In this document: positions 25,181-34,710 of the stretch, piece by piece
Numbering within the stretch: position 1 is the first letter of the stretch
How the letters are laid out: each line of letters begins with the position of its first letter
Origin: Microbispora siamensis
GTDB taxonomy: Bacteria; Actinomycetota; Actinomycetes; Streptosporangiales; Streptosporangiaceae
Direction of reading: 5' to 3'
DNA length: 64,000 nucleotides
Assembly: GCF_016863095.1 (NCBI RefSeq)
Contig: NZ_BOOF01000025.1
Location: 122,468 to 186,467 of the forward strand
Notes under the pieces: model-generated
What the model was told of the DNA's origin: nothing
The model's input: the letters and a program-made list of their open reading frames with translations, nothing else
Databases searched by the model: none
Made by a program: the position numbers and the translations under genes

Positions 25181-26221
25181 TCACGAACTACACAGCTCTA
25201 TGACGACCGTTCCCACGTGCCGTCCCTCGAACAACTCACGCAACGCCCGCGGCGCGTTTTCGATGCCCGCGATCCGCGTGTGCGGGAAGGCGATGGCGCC
25301 CGAGCGGAGCCAGGCGCCGAAGCGCTCCGTCCACTCCGCGTGGATCTCGTCGTCGACGCCGGTGAAGCCGCGCAGAGTGATGTTCTTGGCGATGAGCTGG
25401 AAGGCGTCCAGCTCCACGGGAGCCGTCGTGCCGCCGGACGCGGCCGACAGCTGCGTGGCCAGGGTGCCGACCACGACGAGGCGGGCGCCGGGCCGCGCCG
25501 CGGCGGCCGCGGCCTGAAGCTGCTCGCCGCCGACGGTGTCCACGACCACGTCCACGCCGTCGGGCGCCGCCTCGGCCAACCGCCCGCCGATCGGGCTCCC
25601 GTCGCGGAGCACCACCGCGTCGTAGCCGAGCTCGGCGATCATGCGCTCGGCCTTCGCCGGCGAGCCGGTGGTGCCGATCACGCGGCCCGCGCGCAGCAGC
25701 CGGGCGATCTGGCCGGCGAGCGACCCGACGCCTCCCGCGCCCCCGGTGACGAGCACCGTCTCGCCCGCGCACAGGCGGGCGATCCGGGTCAGGGCGGCGT
25801 ACGCGGTGGCGCCCGACGCGAGGTGCGCGGCCGGGTCCGGCAGGGCGTCGCCCAGCGGCGCGGACATGGGGACCACGGCGTACTCACGCCAGCCCCGGAA
25901 GTGCGCGACCAGGTCGCCCGGCCGCAGACCGCTGTCGTCCGTGCCCTTGCCGAAGGGGGCCGTGACGACCTCGCCGACGGCCGGGCCGAACAGCGTGTCC
26001 CCGGGCCGCAGCGGAGGGAAGGGCGTGCCCGGCACGCCTCCGGCGATCAGCGTGCGCAGCGAGGGGAAGACCTGGAACCAGCGGTTGCGCACCAGGACCT
26101 CACCGGCCCCCGGCACGGGCAGCGGGACCTCGGCGACGGTCAGGTGCTCGGGGCCGGGAAGACCGGACGGAACCTCGGCGAGCCGGATCTCCCGTGCGGC
26201 GCGGGGCGGGGTTTGGGGCAT
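25181..26221 (-). CDS. NADP-dependent oxidoreductase, CurA/PTGR-like MDR
   Basis: A zinc-free medium-chain dehydrogenase/reductase of 346 residues. The N-terminus REIRLAEVPSGLPGPEHLTV and GEVLVRNRWFQVFPSLRTLI resembles the curcumin/prostaglandin reductase branch. The nucleotide fold is TVLVTGGAGGVGSLAGQIAR, then VIGTTGSPAKAERM. It most likely reduces an activated double bond of an unsaturated ketone or aldehyde with NADPH. ATG at 26221 follows GGGAG at good spacing; the longer frame to 26314 is not supported. It lies 112 bases downstream of the APC permease. Confidence 0.85.
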   Translation of the reverse strand: MPQTPPRAAREIRLAEVPSGLPGPEHLTVAEVPLPVPGAGEVLVRNRWFQVFPSLRTLIAGGVPGTPFPPLRPGDTLFGPAVGEVVTAPFGKGTDDSGLRPGDLVAHFRGWREYAVVPMSAPLGDALPDPAAHLASGATAYAALTRIARLCAGETVLVTGGAGGVGSLAGQIARLLRAGRVIGTTGSPAKAERMIAELGYDAVVLRDGSPIGGRLAEAAPDGVDVVVDTVGGEQLQAAAAAARPGARLVVVGTLATQLSAASGGTTAPVELDAFQLIAKNITLRGFTGVDDEIHAEWTERFGAWLRSGAIAFPHTRIAGIENAPRALRELFEGRHVGTVVIELCSS

Positions 26222-26332
26222 GGGGAACTCCCACGGTGTCGGAAAGGGACCGCTCGTGCGGCACAGCCCGCACGGCCCCGCGACGCTAACCCCTGACCCG
26301 CGCGTCAGGGGCAAGCGGGCATGGCGTGGTCG

Positions 26333-27766
26333 TCAGGCCATCTCGGCGAAGTCGGTCTCGGTCGTGCCGATGGTCTGGACGACCGACGGCCGGGCCGTGC
26401 GGAGGTAGCCGTACCAGACGAGGGCCACGGCGACGGTGACGAGGAAGGCGAGGACCACGAAGTTCAGCGGCCAGGCCGGCCACGGCACGACGTTGACGTA
26501 GAAGACGTACGCCATGCCCACCACCGAGACGATCACGCACGGCCAGATGAGCGGGATCCGCACACGCTCCCGGCGCAGGAAGATCGGCGCGGCGAGCGCG
26601 ACGACGGCGTAGGCCACCATGTAGCCGTACGTGCCGTAGGTGTCGACGTTGACCACGATCTCCATGCCGTCCATGCCGAGCGCGAAGAGCAGCGCGGTCA
26701 GCGCGACGGCGATCGGCGCGACCGTGAGGATCGCCCGATGCGGGGTCTGCTGGGTCCGGTGGGTCCGGCCGAGGGAGGCGGGCAGCACGCCCTCCTTGCC
26801 CATGACGAAGACGATGCGGCCGATCACGTTGATCGGGGCGACCACGACGGCGAAGAACGACGCCGTGACGCCGAGGCTGAGCACCGGGCGGAACCAGCCT
26901 GGCATGCCGACGGCCACCGCGAGCTCGTCCAGCGGGTTGCCGCTGGTGCCCAGGTCGCCCAGCGCGCGGTAGCCCGCGACCTGCGTGTAGGAGGCGAAGA
27001 TGTAAAGGAGGCCGACGCCCGCGGCGCTCCACATGATGGCCCGGGGGATCGCCTTGAACGGGTTGCGCGCCTCGCGGCCGAGTGCGTCGGAGCTGGAGAA
27101 GCCGACGAACCCGAGGATCGCCAGCACCATGCCCACCGCGATGCCGTGCGGCGTGGCGCCGTCGAGGGTGAGCTGGTTGCTGTCGAAGACCGGCCCGTCC
27201 CCGGCGAACAGCACGATGACCAGCATCGCCGTGATGATCGTGATGGAGATGATCTCCAGGATGAGCGAGATGCGCGCCGACATCCGGATGCCCCACACGG
27301 TGAACAGCGTGGCGAGGCCGCCGATCACCACCGCGAGCACGACGTTCCACAGCGTGTTGTGGATCGTCAGCCCGATCCCGGCCAGGAAGGCGTTGAAGTG
27401 GTAGACGGCGCCGGCGAGGGAGCCGGACGCGATGCCGAAACAGCCGATGATCAGTGTGATGCCGGTGACGTACGCGCCGAGCGGGCCGAGCCCCTGGGCG
27501 GCGTAGTTGTACAGCGAGCCGGCCGAGGCCCGGCGCTTGGCGAACTGGGAGATGCAGTAGCCGACGGCGAGGATGACCACGGTGGCGAGGGTGAACGACA
27601 GCCAGGACGCGTTGCCGGCACTGGCGAAGATTCCGGCCACGGAGAAGGCGATGACGGCGCTCGGGGCGATGTTGGCGATGGCCTGGGCGACGACCTCGCC
27701 GCCCGACATCGCCCCGCGCCGCAGCCCGTGCCCGTGTTGCGGGTGGGGGGCGGTGGTCTGTGTCAT
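26333..27766 (-). CDS. APC family amino acid/amine permease
   Basis: A 477-residue transporter with about 12 membrane helices. The APC signature is at the start: GAMSGGEVVAQAIANIAPSA, AVGYCISQFAKRRASAGSLY, and GFVGFSSSDALGREARNPFK. It imports an amino acid, amine or similar compound. AAGGAA lies before the ATG at 27766. Its neighbours are a zinc alcohol dehydrogenase upstream and a PucR regulator beyond that, which suggests uptake of the compound that this cluster oxidises. Confidence 0.9.
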   Translation of the reverse strand: MTQTTAPHPQHGHGLRRGAMSGGEVVAQAIANIAPSAVIAFSVAGIFASAGNASWLSFTLATVVILAVGYCISQFAKRRASAGSLYNYAAQGLGPLGAYVTGITLIIGCFGIASGSLAGAVYHFNAFLAGIGLTIHNTLWNVVLAVVIGGLATLFTVWGIRMSARISLILEIISITIITAMLVIVLFAGDGPVFDSNQLTLDGATPHGIAVGMVLAILGFVGFSSSDALGREARNPFKAIPRAIMWSAAGVGLLYIFASYTQVAGYRALGDLGTSGNPLDELAVAVGMPGWFRPVLSLGVTASFFAVVVAPINVIGRIVFVMGKEGVLPASLGRTHRTQQTPHRAILTVAPIAVALTALLFALGMDGMEIVVNVDTYGTYGYMVAYAVVALAAPIFLRRERVRIPLIWPCVIVSVVGMAYVFYVNVVPWPAWPLNFVVLAFLVTVAVALVWYGYLRTARPSVVQTIGTTETDFAEMA

Positions 27767-27836
27767 GCGGGGTTTTCCTTGTACGAACGGGGCCTTGGCG
27801 GTCCGAGGCCAGAGGCGGGAGGACGGGTGGCGGGGG

Positions 27837-27862
27837 CCCGGATCCGCGGCGGCGGACCCGGG
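27837..27862 (-). terminator. Hairpin between the dehydrogenase and the APC permease
   Basis: CCCGG-A-TCCGC pairs with GCGGA-C-CCGGG around GGCG. The A/C mismatch is a G-U wobble in minus-strand RNA. It lies in the 137-base gap after the dehydrogenase stop, so it may end or attenuate transcription into the permease. Confidence 0.55.
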
Positions 27863-27903
27863 CAGGGACGACGGGGAGACGCGTCTCGGGGAGGGGGGCC
27901 CGG

Positions 27904-29001
27904 TCAGGGGACGAGCAGGGTGCGCAGCGCCTCGCCGCTGGCCAGGGCGTCCAGGGCGTGGCCGGCCTCGTCGAGCGTCGTGCGCCTGCTGACGAGCTGG
28001 TCGAGCTGCAGGTGGCCGTCCATGTAGCGGTCGACCAGCGCCGGGATGTCGATCGCCGGGCGGACGCTTCCGTAGTTGGACCCGAGGATGCGCTGGTCGG
28101 CCTCCGCCAGGACGAGCGGGTCGAAGCGCGCGAGCGTGCCCTTGGGCGGCAGGCCCACGGCCACCGCCGCACCGCCCAGGCCGAGCATCTGGATGGCCGA
28201 CTCCAGCGTGGCCTGGTGGCCGACCGCGTCGAAGGCGTAGTCGACGCCGTCCGGCAGGAGGTCGCGCAGCGCCTCCGGAACGGTCGCCTCGGCGCCGGAG
28301 AGCTGATCGGTGGCCCCGAGCGTCATCGCGAGCGCCGTCTTCTCGGCGCGGGTGTCGATCGCGACGATCCGTTCGGCTCCGGCGAGCTTGGCGCCCTGGA
28401 CGACGGAGAGGCCGACCCCGCCGCAGCCGATGACCGCGACCGTGCTGCCGGGCAGGACGGCGGCCGTGTTGGTCACCGCGCCGACACCGGTGGCCACCGC
28501 GCAACCGACCAGGGCCACGGTGTCCAGCGGGGCGTCCTCGCGGATCTTGACGGCTCCCGAGGCCGGGACCACGGCCTCCTCGGCGAAGGAGGAGACCCCG
28601 AGGTAGTGGTAGACGGTCTCCCCGTTCCGGCTCAGCCTGCTGGTGCCGTCCTGGAGGACCCCTCCGGGGGCGACCACGGTCGCCGCGAGCTGGCAGCGCG
28701 CCTCGTGCCCGGACCGGCAGTACCGGCACCGCCCGCACGGGGCGACCCAGGACAGGACCACGTGGTCGCCCTCCGCGAGGCTGGTCACCCCCGGGCCGAG
28801 CTCGGTCACCACGCCGGAGCCCTCGTGCCCCATCACCAGGGGGAGCGGGACGTCCCATTCACCACGGCGTACGTGCAGGTCCGAGCCGCAGACCCCGGCG
28901 GCGGCGATCCTCACACGGACCTCGCCCGGCCCCGGAGGGGCGAGCTCCACCTGCTCGACCCGGACGGGCCGGTCGGCGGATTCGAATACCGCGGCGCGCA
29001 T
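27904..29001 (-). CDS. Zinc-dependent alcohol dehydrogenase
   Basis: Medium-chain alcohol dehydrogenase of 365 residues that oxidises an alcohol with NAD(P)+. The catalytic zinc site is AAAGVCGSDLHVRRGEW with MGHEGSGVV. The structural zinc loop is CGRCRYCRSGHEARC, and the Rossmann motif is VAVIGCGGVGLSVVQGA. It resembles the class III/benzyl-alcohol dehydrogenase type. AAGGGAG precedes the ATG at 29001. It is divergent from the broken PucR gene across a 224-bp gap, and upstream of the APC permease. Confidence 0.93.
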   Translation of the reverse strand: MRAAVFESADRPVRVEQVELAPPGPGEVRVRIAAAGVCGSDLHVRRGEWDVPLPLVMGHEGSGVVTELGPGVTSLAEGDHVVLSWVAPCGRCRYCRSGHEARCQLAATVVAPGGVLQDGTSRLSRNGETVYHYLGVSSFAEEAVVPASGAVKIREDAPLDTVALVGCAVATGVGAVTNTAAVLPGSTVAVIGCGGVGLSVVQGAKLAGAERIVAIDTRAEKTALAMTLGATDQLSGAEATVPEALRDLLPDGVDYAFDAVGHQATLESAIQMLGLGGAAVAVGLPPKGTLARFDPLVLAEADQRILGSNYGSVRPAIDIPALVDRYMDGHLQLDQLVSRRTTLDEAGHALDALASGEALRTLLVP

Positions 29002-29225
29002 ACTGCTCCCTTCCTCGGCCCGGGAACAGCCCTGCCGTCACCCGGTGTTACTGAAACAGGTCCAGGCTAGGAACGCGGGCCATGCCGCGGCAGCTGGCCA
29101 AATGTCCATTCACCTGCGCTCGGTGCGCCGATCCGATACTTCGCGCCCCCGGCGCGGTCGTGTCACGGTGACACTGCGTCAGTTCGGCGACGGGATGTCG
29201 CGCGATCCGAGAGGGGAGACGCCGG

Positions 29226-30699
29226 ATGCTGGAGACGGCGGGCGACGTCGCGCAGCGGTTCCGGCTGCGCGTGCCGACCGGGACGACGGGTCTGGACCGC
29301 CCCATCCGCTGGACGCACATATCCGAGCTGGCGGATCCGACCCCCTGGCTGCGCGGCGGCGAGATGCTCCTCACCCTCGGCCTGGAACTGGACACGCCCG
29401 ACGATCTGGCGGCGTACGCCGCGAGGCTGAGCGAGGCGGGCGTCGCCGCGCTCGGCTTCGGAATCGGGGTGCGCCACCCGTCCGTCCCGCCGGCGCTGGT
29501 CGAAGGCGCAGGGGAACACGGCCTGGCCGTGCTGGAGATCCCCAGCGCCGTGGCGTTCCAGGACATCACCTACCACGTCAACGCCGACCTGCTGCGCACC
29601 GGCGCCGCGGAGGCGCGGCTGATCGCCGAGGGCGTGTCCAGCATGACGATGGTGGCGCGGAGCGCCGGGGCGCAGGGGGTCGTGGCCACGCTCGCCGCGC
29701 GCATCGAGAGCTGGGCCGTGCTGATGGACCGGCACGGGAAGATCCACGCGGCCGTGGGCGCCGCACGGGTGCACATCGACGACGCCCGGGCCGCGGCGCT
29801 CGGCCAGCGTTCCCGCATCCGGCATCCCGCCCTGACCGTGTACGGCGTGGGCGACCCGGTCCGGCCCCGGGCCCACCTCGTGGTCGCGCCCCGCCCGGAC
29901 CGGATCACGCTGACCCGGGAGCTGGCGCAGCACGCCGCACTCCTGCTCGACCTCGCCCTCAATCCGTTGAGCGGTGGCGACACCTGGGGCCTGGCCCGGG
30001 CCGACGCGGTGGACGCGCTGATGTCGGGCGACCCGGCGCTCGTCGCCCGGGTGTCGGCCCGGTGGAACCTGCTCGCCGGGAACGTCGCCGTCGCGCTGCT
30101 GCGCTCGCGGTCGCGCCGTCCCGCTGGAGGACAACGTGCTGGAGTGGTGCGCGGAGCTGGATCTGCCTCCACTGGTCAGCTCGGAGTCGTCGCTGGTCAC
30201 CGTGCTGCTGCCGGAGGACGAGCTGGGCCGGTGGACCGCGCGGGTGTCCGACGCGGTCGAGCGGGAGGGCGTTCCGGCGCGGTGTGGCATCGGCAGCCCG
30301 CAGCCGCCGGTCTCCGGCCTGCTCAGCCGGAGGCAGGCCGAGCAGGCGCTCGCGGTCGCCGTGGCCGACGCCCGTCCCGTGGTCGAGTTCGCCGGGCTGC
30401 CGACCCAGCGACTGATCCTTCAGCACCTCGACCCGGCCGCGCGCGCGGCGCTCACCTCGCCGCTCCTGCCGCTGCTGGACAACGATGCCACCCTGGTCCT
30501 GCTCCGCTCGCTGCGGGTCTTCCTGAGCGAGAACAGCAGCTGGGAGGCGGCGTCCTCGCAGCTCGGCATCCACCGCCACACGCTGCGCCAGCGCATGGCG
30601 CGGGTGGAGGAGCTGACCGGCCTGTCCGTCTCCGTCACCGAGGACCGCGTCATCGCCTGGCTCGCGCTCCAGGCGCTCCAGCTCGGCGACGCTCAGTAG
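29226..30699 (+). pseudogene. PucR family transcriptional regulator, frameshifted
   Basis: About 490 codons if repaired. The N-terminal PucR domain (RFRLRVPTGTTGLDRPIRWT, GEMLLTLGLELDTPDD) and the middle GGDEF-like region are in one frame up to about 30115 (VAVALLRSRSRR). The rest continues in the next frame with PLEDNVLEWCAELDLPPLVS, ending in the PucR helix-turn-helix (SSWEAASSQLGIHRHTLRQR, MARVEELTGLSVSVTEDRVI). One extra base, or an equivalent change, between about 30090 and 30120 joins the two parts. The start follows GAGGGGAG. It would control the divergent dehydrogenase/permease genes. It could be a real loss, a sequencing error or a programmed shift; no classical slippery site is evident. 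Confidence 0.85.
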
Positions 30700-30700
30700 G

Positions 30701-31105
30701 TCAGGCGGGGGCCGGGACGCCGGTCGGCCAGGCCACGCCCATCTTGCGCTCGAACGCCCGCATCAGCTGGTCGGAGCACTCCTGCTGGGCCGCCACCGTG
30801 CCCGCGCCCTTGCGGCACTCGTTGTACGCGTTGAGCTCGTCCGAGAAGTAGAGCTGGAATCCCGTGGTCACGATCCCCAGGACGAACGCGAGCGACGAGA
30901 GCACGACGGCCCCGGTGGCCATCCCGATCCCGCGCCGTTCGCGGTTGAGCAGGCGCAGGTCGCGGATCGCGATGACGATCGCGAAAATCGACAGCGCCAG
31001 CCCGGCGGCCGGGAACAACAGCGTGAAGACCAGCGCCATGATGGCGAGCACGAGAGCCCTGCGCCCTCCGGTGGCAGGGGTCGGCGTCTGTAGGGGTGTT
31101 GTCAC
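30701..31105 (-). CDS. DUF4190-like small membrane protein
   Basis: A 134-residue protein with two or three helices (ALVLAIMALVFTLLFPAAGL, ATGAVVLSSLAFVLGIVTTG) and a soluble C-terminal part with two cysteines (NECRKGAG, QECSDQ). The GTG at 31105 follows GAGGAGACC, so a longer frame to 31207 is not needed. It ends one base after the broken PucR gene ends, in convergent orientation, and is divergent from purN. Function unknown. Confidence 0.75.
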   Translation of the reverse strand: MTTPLQTPTPATGGRRALVLAIMALVFTLLFPAAGLALSIFAIVIAIRDLRLLNRERRGIGMATGAVVLSSLAFVLGIVTTGFQLYFSDELNAYNECRKGAGTVAAQQECSDQLMRAFERKMGVAWPTGVPAPA

Positions 31106-31259
31106 GGTCTCCTCGCCTCGCGTTCCGCATAGCCCGTCGTCAGTCGTGATGGCCGGCGCCCGATACGCTTTAGCTGCGTCGAGGGACGGCCCTCCACGCT
31201 CGACCACTCTCTAAGGAACCATCTCCCGGCAATCACCTGCAAAACGAAGGCAGCTCACG

Positions 31260-31265
31260 AAGGAG
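31260..31265 (+). promoter_or_regulatory. Ribosome binding site deciding the purN CTG start
   Basis: AAGGAG lies 7 bases before CTG at 31273. It is the only strong Shine-Dalgarno in the region and supports initiation at that CTG. Confidence 0.75.
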
Positions 31266-31272
31266 TTCCACC

Positions 31273-31929
31273 CTGTCCTTCCGGCTCGTCGTCCTCGTCT
31301 CGGGATCGGGGACCAACCTGCAAGCACTGCTGGACGCGGCGGCAGACGACGCGTTCGGCGCGACCGTCGCCGCCGTCGGGGCCGACCGCACCGGCATCGA
31401 GGGCCTGGCCCGGGCCGAGCGCGCCGGCGTCCCCACGTTCGTCGAGAGGGTGGGCGACCACCCCACCCGGGAGGAGTGGGACGAGAGGCTGGCCGGGCGC
31501 ATCGCCGAGCACAAGCCCGACCTGGTGGTCTCCGCCGGGTTCATGAAGATCCTCGGCCCCCGGGTGCTGGGCGCGTTTCCCGTCGTCAACACCCATCCGG
31601 CGCTGCTGCCCGCCTTCCCCGGCGCGCACGCCGTGCGCGACGCCCTCGCCTACGGCGTCCGCGTCACCGGCTGCACGGTCCACCTCGTGGACGCCGGCGT
31701 GGACACGGGCCCGGTGATCGCCCAGGAGGCGGTGCCCGTACGGGAGGGGGACGACGAGGAGTCGCTGCACGAGCGCATCAAGACCGTCGAGCGACGCCTC
31801 CTCGTCGAGACGGTGGGCCGCATGGCCCGCGAGGGCTGGACCCTGACCGGGCGGACCGTGCGCCTGGGGACGGGACGAGTCGCAGGACAGGCCGCAGAAG
31901 GCCCGACACCAGGAAGGAACACGAAGTGA
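31273..31929 (+). CDS. purN: Phosphoribosylglycinamide formyltransferase, apparent CTG start
   Basis: Purine biosynthesis enzyme of 218 residues that transfers a formyl group from 10-formyl-THF to GAR. The phosphate loop is at the very N-terminus ([20 protein letters not shown]) and the catalytic region is [20 protein letters not shown] with [17 protein letters not shown]. These essential residues lie upstream of the first GTG (31450), and no ATG, GTG or TTG occurs in this frame between the preceding stop (31171-31173) and 31450. CTG at 31273, 7 bases after AAGGAG, is the only sensible start. The stop overlaps purH by 4 bases (GTGA). The product of folD supplies its cofactor. Confidence 0.88.
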   Translation: MSFRLVVLVSGSGTNLQALLDAAADDAFGATVAAVGADRTGIEGLARAERAGVPTFVERVGDHPTREEWDERLAGRIAEHKPDLVVSAGFMKILGPRVLGAFPVVNTHPALLPAFPGAHAVRDALAYGVRVTGCTVHLVDAGVDTGPVIAQEAVPVREGDDEESLHERIKTVERRLLVETVGRMAREGWTLTGRTVRLGTGRVAGQAAEGPTPGRNTK

Positions 31930-33467
31930 CCCGCATCGCCATCCGCCGTGCGCTGATCACCGTTTACGACAAGACGGGTCTCGAAGACCTGGCGCGGGGG
32001 CTCGAGGCCGCGGGCGTGGAGATCGTGTCGACCGGTGGCACCGCCGCCGCGATCGCCTCCTACGGCGTGCCGGTCACCAAGGTGGAGTCGCTCACCGGAT
32101 TCCCCGAGTGCCTGGACGGACGGGTCAAGACCCTCCACCCGCGGGTCCACGCCGGGCTGCTCGCCGACGGCGCCAACCCCTCCCACGTCAAGCAGCTGGA
32201 GGAGCTGGAGATCGAGCCGTTCCAGCTCGCGGTGGTGAACCTGTATCCGTTCGCCGCCACGGTCGCCTCCGGCGCCTCCGACGCCGAGTGCGTCGAGCAG
32301 ATCGACATCGGCGGCCCCGCGATGATCCGCGCCGCCGCCAAGAACCACGGCACGGTGGCCGTGGTCGTCGACCCCGCGGCGTACGGCGAGGTGCTCGCCG
32401 CGGTCGCCGAGGGCGGCTTCACGCTGACCGAGCGCAGGAGGCTGGCCGCCACGGCGTACGCGCACACCGCCGCCTACGACGTCGCGGTCGCGTCCTGGTT
32501 CGCCGACGTGTACGCGCCGGAGGGCGACTGGCCGTCCTTCATGGGCGCCGCGTGGAAGCGCAAGGCCGCCCTGCGGTACGGCGAGAACCCGCACCAGGGA
32601 GCCGCCCTCTACACCGGAAGCAAGGACGGCCTGGCCAACGCCGAGCAGCTTCACGGCAAGGAGATGTCCTACAACAACTACGTGGACGCCGACGCCGCCT
32701 GGCGGGCCACCTGGGACTTCGCCGAGCCGTGCGTGGCGATCATCAAGCACGCCAACCCCTGCGGCATCGCGGTCGGCGCCGACGTGGTCGAGGCGCACCG
32801 CAAGGCGCACGAGTGCGACCCGGTGTCCGCGTACGGCGGGGTGATCGCGGTCAACCGCGAGGTGACCCGCGAGCTGGCCGAGCAGATCGCGCCGATCTTC
32901 ACGGAGGTCGTGGTCGCGCCGTCGTTCGCGGCGGACGCGCTCGAGGTGCTCAGGGAGAAGAAGAACATCCGCCTGCTCGCCTGCCCGCAGGGGCCGTCGA
33001 ACGCCGCGGAGTTCCGCCGCATCGACGGCGGCCTGCTCGTGCAGACGGTGGACCGGGTGGACGCGCCCGGCGACGACCCGTCCACGTGGGAGCTCAAGGC
33101 CGGCCAGGCGGCCTCGCCCGAGGTGCTGGCCGACCTGGCCTTCGCGTGGCGGGCCTGCCGTTCGGTGAAGTCGAACGCGATCCTGCTCGCCTCCGGCGGC
33201 GCGACCGTCGGCGTCGGCATGGGCCAGGTCAACCGGGTCGACTCGGCCCGGCTGGCGGTCTCCCGGGCCGGCGAGCGCGCGGCCGGATCGGTCGGCGCCT
33301 CCGACGCGTACTTCCCGTTCCCCGACGGCCTGCAGGTGCTGGCGGAGGCCGGGGTGAAGGCGATCGTCGAGCCGGGCGGCTCGATCCGCGACGAGCTGGT
33401 CATCGAGGCCGCCAAGGAGGCGGGCATCACGCTCTACTTCACCGGCACCCGGCACTTCTTCCACTGA
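31926..33467 (+). CDS. purH: Bifunctional AICAR transformylase / IMP cyclohydrolase
   Basis: A 513-residue enzyme for the last two steps of IMP synthesis. The N-terminal cyclohydrolase domain (1-200) has [28 protein letters not shown] and [10 protein letters not shown]. The transformylase domain has [38 protein letters not shown] and ends [10 protein letters not shown]. The length is normal. The GTG start overlaps the purN stop, and AGGAAGGAA lies upstream, so the pair is translationally coupled. Confidence 0.97.
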   Translation: MTRIAIRRALITVYDKTGLEDLARGLEAAGVEIVSTGGTAAAIASYGVPVTKVESLTGFPECLDGRVKTLHPRVHAGLLADGANPSHVKQLEELEIEPFQLAVVNLYPFAATVASGASDAECVEQIDIGGPAMIRAAAKNHGTVAVVVDPAAYGEVLAAVAEGGFTLTERRRLAATAYAHTAAYDVAVASWFADVYAPEGDWPSFMGAAWKRKAALRYGENPHQGAALYTGSKDGLANAEQLHGKEMSYNNYVDADAAWRATWDFAEPCVAIIKHANPCGIAVGADVVEAHRKAHECDPVSAYGGVIAVNREVTRELAEQIAPIFTEVVVAPSFAADALEVLREKKNIRLLACPQGPSNAAEFRRIDGGLLVQTVDRVDAPGDDPSTWELKAGQAASPEVLADLAFAWRACRSVKSNAILLASGGATVGVGMGQVNRVDSARLAVSRAGERAAGSVGASDAYFPFPDGLQVLAEAGVKAIVEPGGSIRDELVIEAAKEAGITLYFTGTRHFFH

Positions 33468-33592
33468 TCGAGAAGGCCGACGTACCGGCACGGAGGGGCG
33501 CCTGTTGGGATGGATGGGGGGAAAACGGCACGATCACCCCTGTGGGGCGGTTAGCCTGAAGCGCCCACCCCATCCTCCCCCGGAGTCCCTCC

Positions 33593-33760
33593 ATGCCCCT
33601 TGATACGATCATGAGCTCCTTCGCGACGATGAACGGCGTGTGGAACAGCCCCATCGCGTTGCTCCCCATCGCCGCGCTGGCCGCCTACTTCGGCTGGCGG
33701 ATCGTGGAGTTCATCCCCTTCACCCGGCGGATCATCGAGCGTCGCGAGGGGGGACAGTAG
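33593..33760 (+). CDS. 55-residue small membrane protein between purH and folD
   Basis: A short open frame: [19 protein letters not shown], then a hydrophobic segment ([20 protein letters not shown]) and an amphipathic basic tail ([16 protein letters not shown]). GGAG lies 8 bases before the ATG. It fits the 125-base gap after purH and ends 38 bases before folD, in the same direction, so co-transcription is likely. I know no family. A single-helix membrane protein is likely but unproven. Confidence 0.6.
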   Translation: MPLDTIMSSFATMNGVWNSPIALLPIAALAAYFGWRIVEFIPFTRRIIERREGGQ

Positions 33761-33798
33761 AGCATCCGGCAGGACCACCCGGAAGGACAGGAAGAGCC

Positions 33799-34644
33799 AT
33801 GACCGCGCGGCTTCTGGACGGCAAGGCGACCGCCGCCAAGATCAAGAGTGAGCTGGCGGAGCGGGTGAAGGCCCTGGCGGCCCGGGGCATCACCCCCGGC
33901 CTGGGCACGATCCTCGTCGGCGACGACCCGGGCAGCCAGATCTACGTCGCGGGCAAGCACCGCGACTGCGCGGAGGTCGGCATCACCTCCATCCGCAAGG
34001 ACCTTCCGGAAAGCGCCACCCAGGCGGACGTGGAGGCCGCGGTCGACGAACTCAACGCCGACCCGGCCTGCACGGGCTACATCGTCCAGTTGCCGCTGCC
34101 GCGCCACCTGGACACCCAGGCGCTCATCGAGCGCATGGACCCGGCCAAGGACGCCGACGGCCTCCACCCGGTCAACCTGGGCAGGCTCGTCCACATGGTC
34201 GACGCCCCGCTGCCGTGCACCCCGCGCGGCATCGTGGTCCTCCTCCAGGAGTACGGCGTGCCGCTCAAGGGCGCCGAGGTCGTCGTGGTCGGCCGAGGCA
34301 TCACCGTGGGCCGTCCGCTGGGCCTGCTGCTCACCCGCCGCGCGGAGAACGCCACCGTCACGCTCTGCCACACCGGCACCCAGGACCTGGCGTCCCACGT
34401 GCGCCGGGCGGACGTCGTGGTCGCCGCGGCCGGGGTGCCCCACCTCGTGACCGCCGACATGGTCAAGCCCGGCGCGGCCGTGCTCGACGTGGGCGTCTCC
34501 CGCGTCGACGGGAAGCTCACCGGCGACGTGGCCCCCGACGTACGCGAGGTCGCGGGCTTCGTCGCCCCCAACCCCGGTGGGGTGGGGCCGATGACCCGGG
34601 CCATGCTGCTGGCCAACGTCGTCGAGGCCGCCGAGCGGCGCTGA
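33799..34644 (+). CDS. folD: Methylenetetrahydrofolate dehydrogenase/cyclohydrolase
   Basis: A 281-residue bifunctional folate enzyme making 10-formyl-THF via methenyl-THF with NADP. Signatures include [20 protein letters not shown] (catalytic Lys region), [26 protein letters not shown], and the nucleotide fold [18 protein letters not shown], ending with [27 protein letters not shown] precedes the ATG. It supplies formyl-THF for purN and purH upstream. Confidence 0.96.
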   Translation: MTARLLDGKATAAKIKSELAERVKALAARGITPGLGTILVGDDPGSQIYVAGKHRDCAEVGITSIRKDLPESATQADVEAAVDELNADPACTGYIVQLPLPRHLDTQALIERMDPAKDADGLHPVNLGRLVHMVDAPLPCTPRGIVVLLQEYGVPLKGAEVVVVGRGITVGRPLGLLLTRRAENATVTLCHTGTQDLASHVRRADVVVAAAGVPHLVTADMVKPGAAVLDVGVSRVDGKLTGDVAPDVREVAGFVAPNPGGVGPMTRAMLLANVVEAAERR

Positions 34645-34710
34645 TCCACCGCCCTCACTCGGCCGCCGGCCGGGAACAGGCGCGGCGCCGTCACGTCCGT
34701 CCCCGCCGGC

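Noticed and set aside
31450..31929. GTG at 31450 as the start of purN
   Set aside because: It would remove the conserved phosphate-binding loop; the upstream frame is fully conserved and has a good Shine-Dalgarno.
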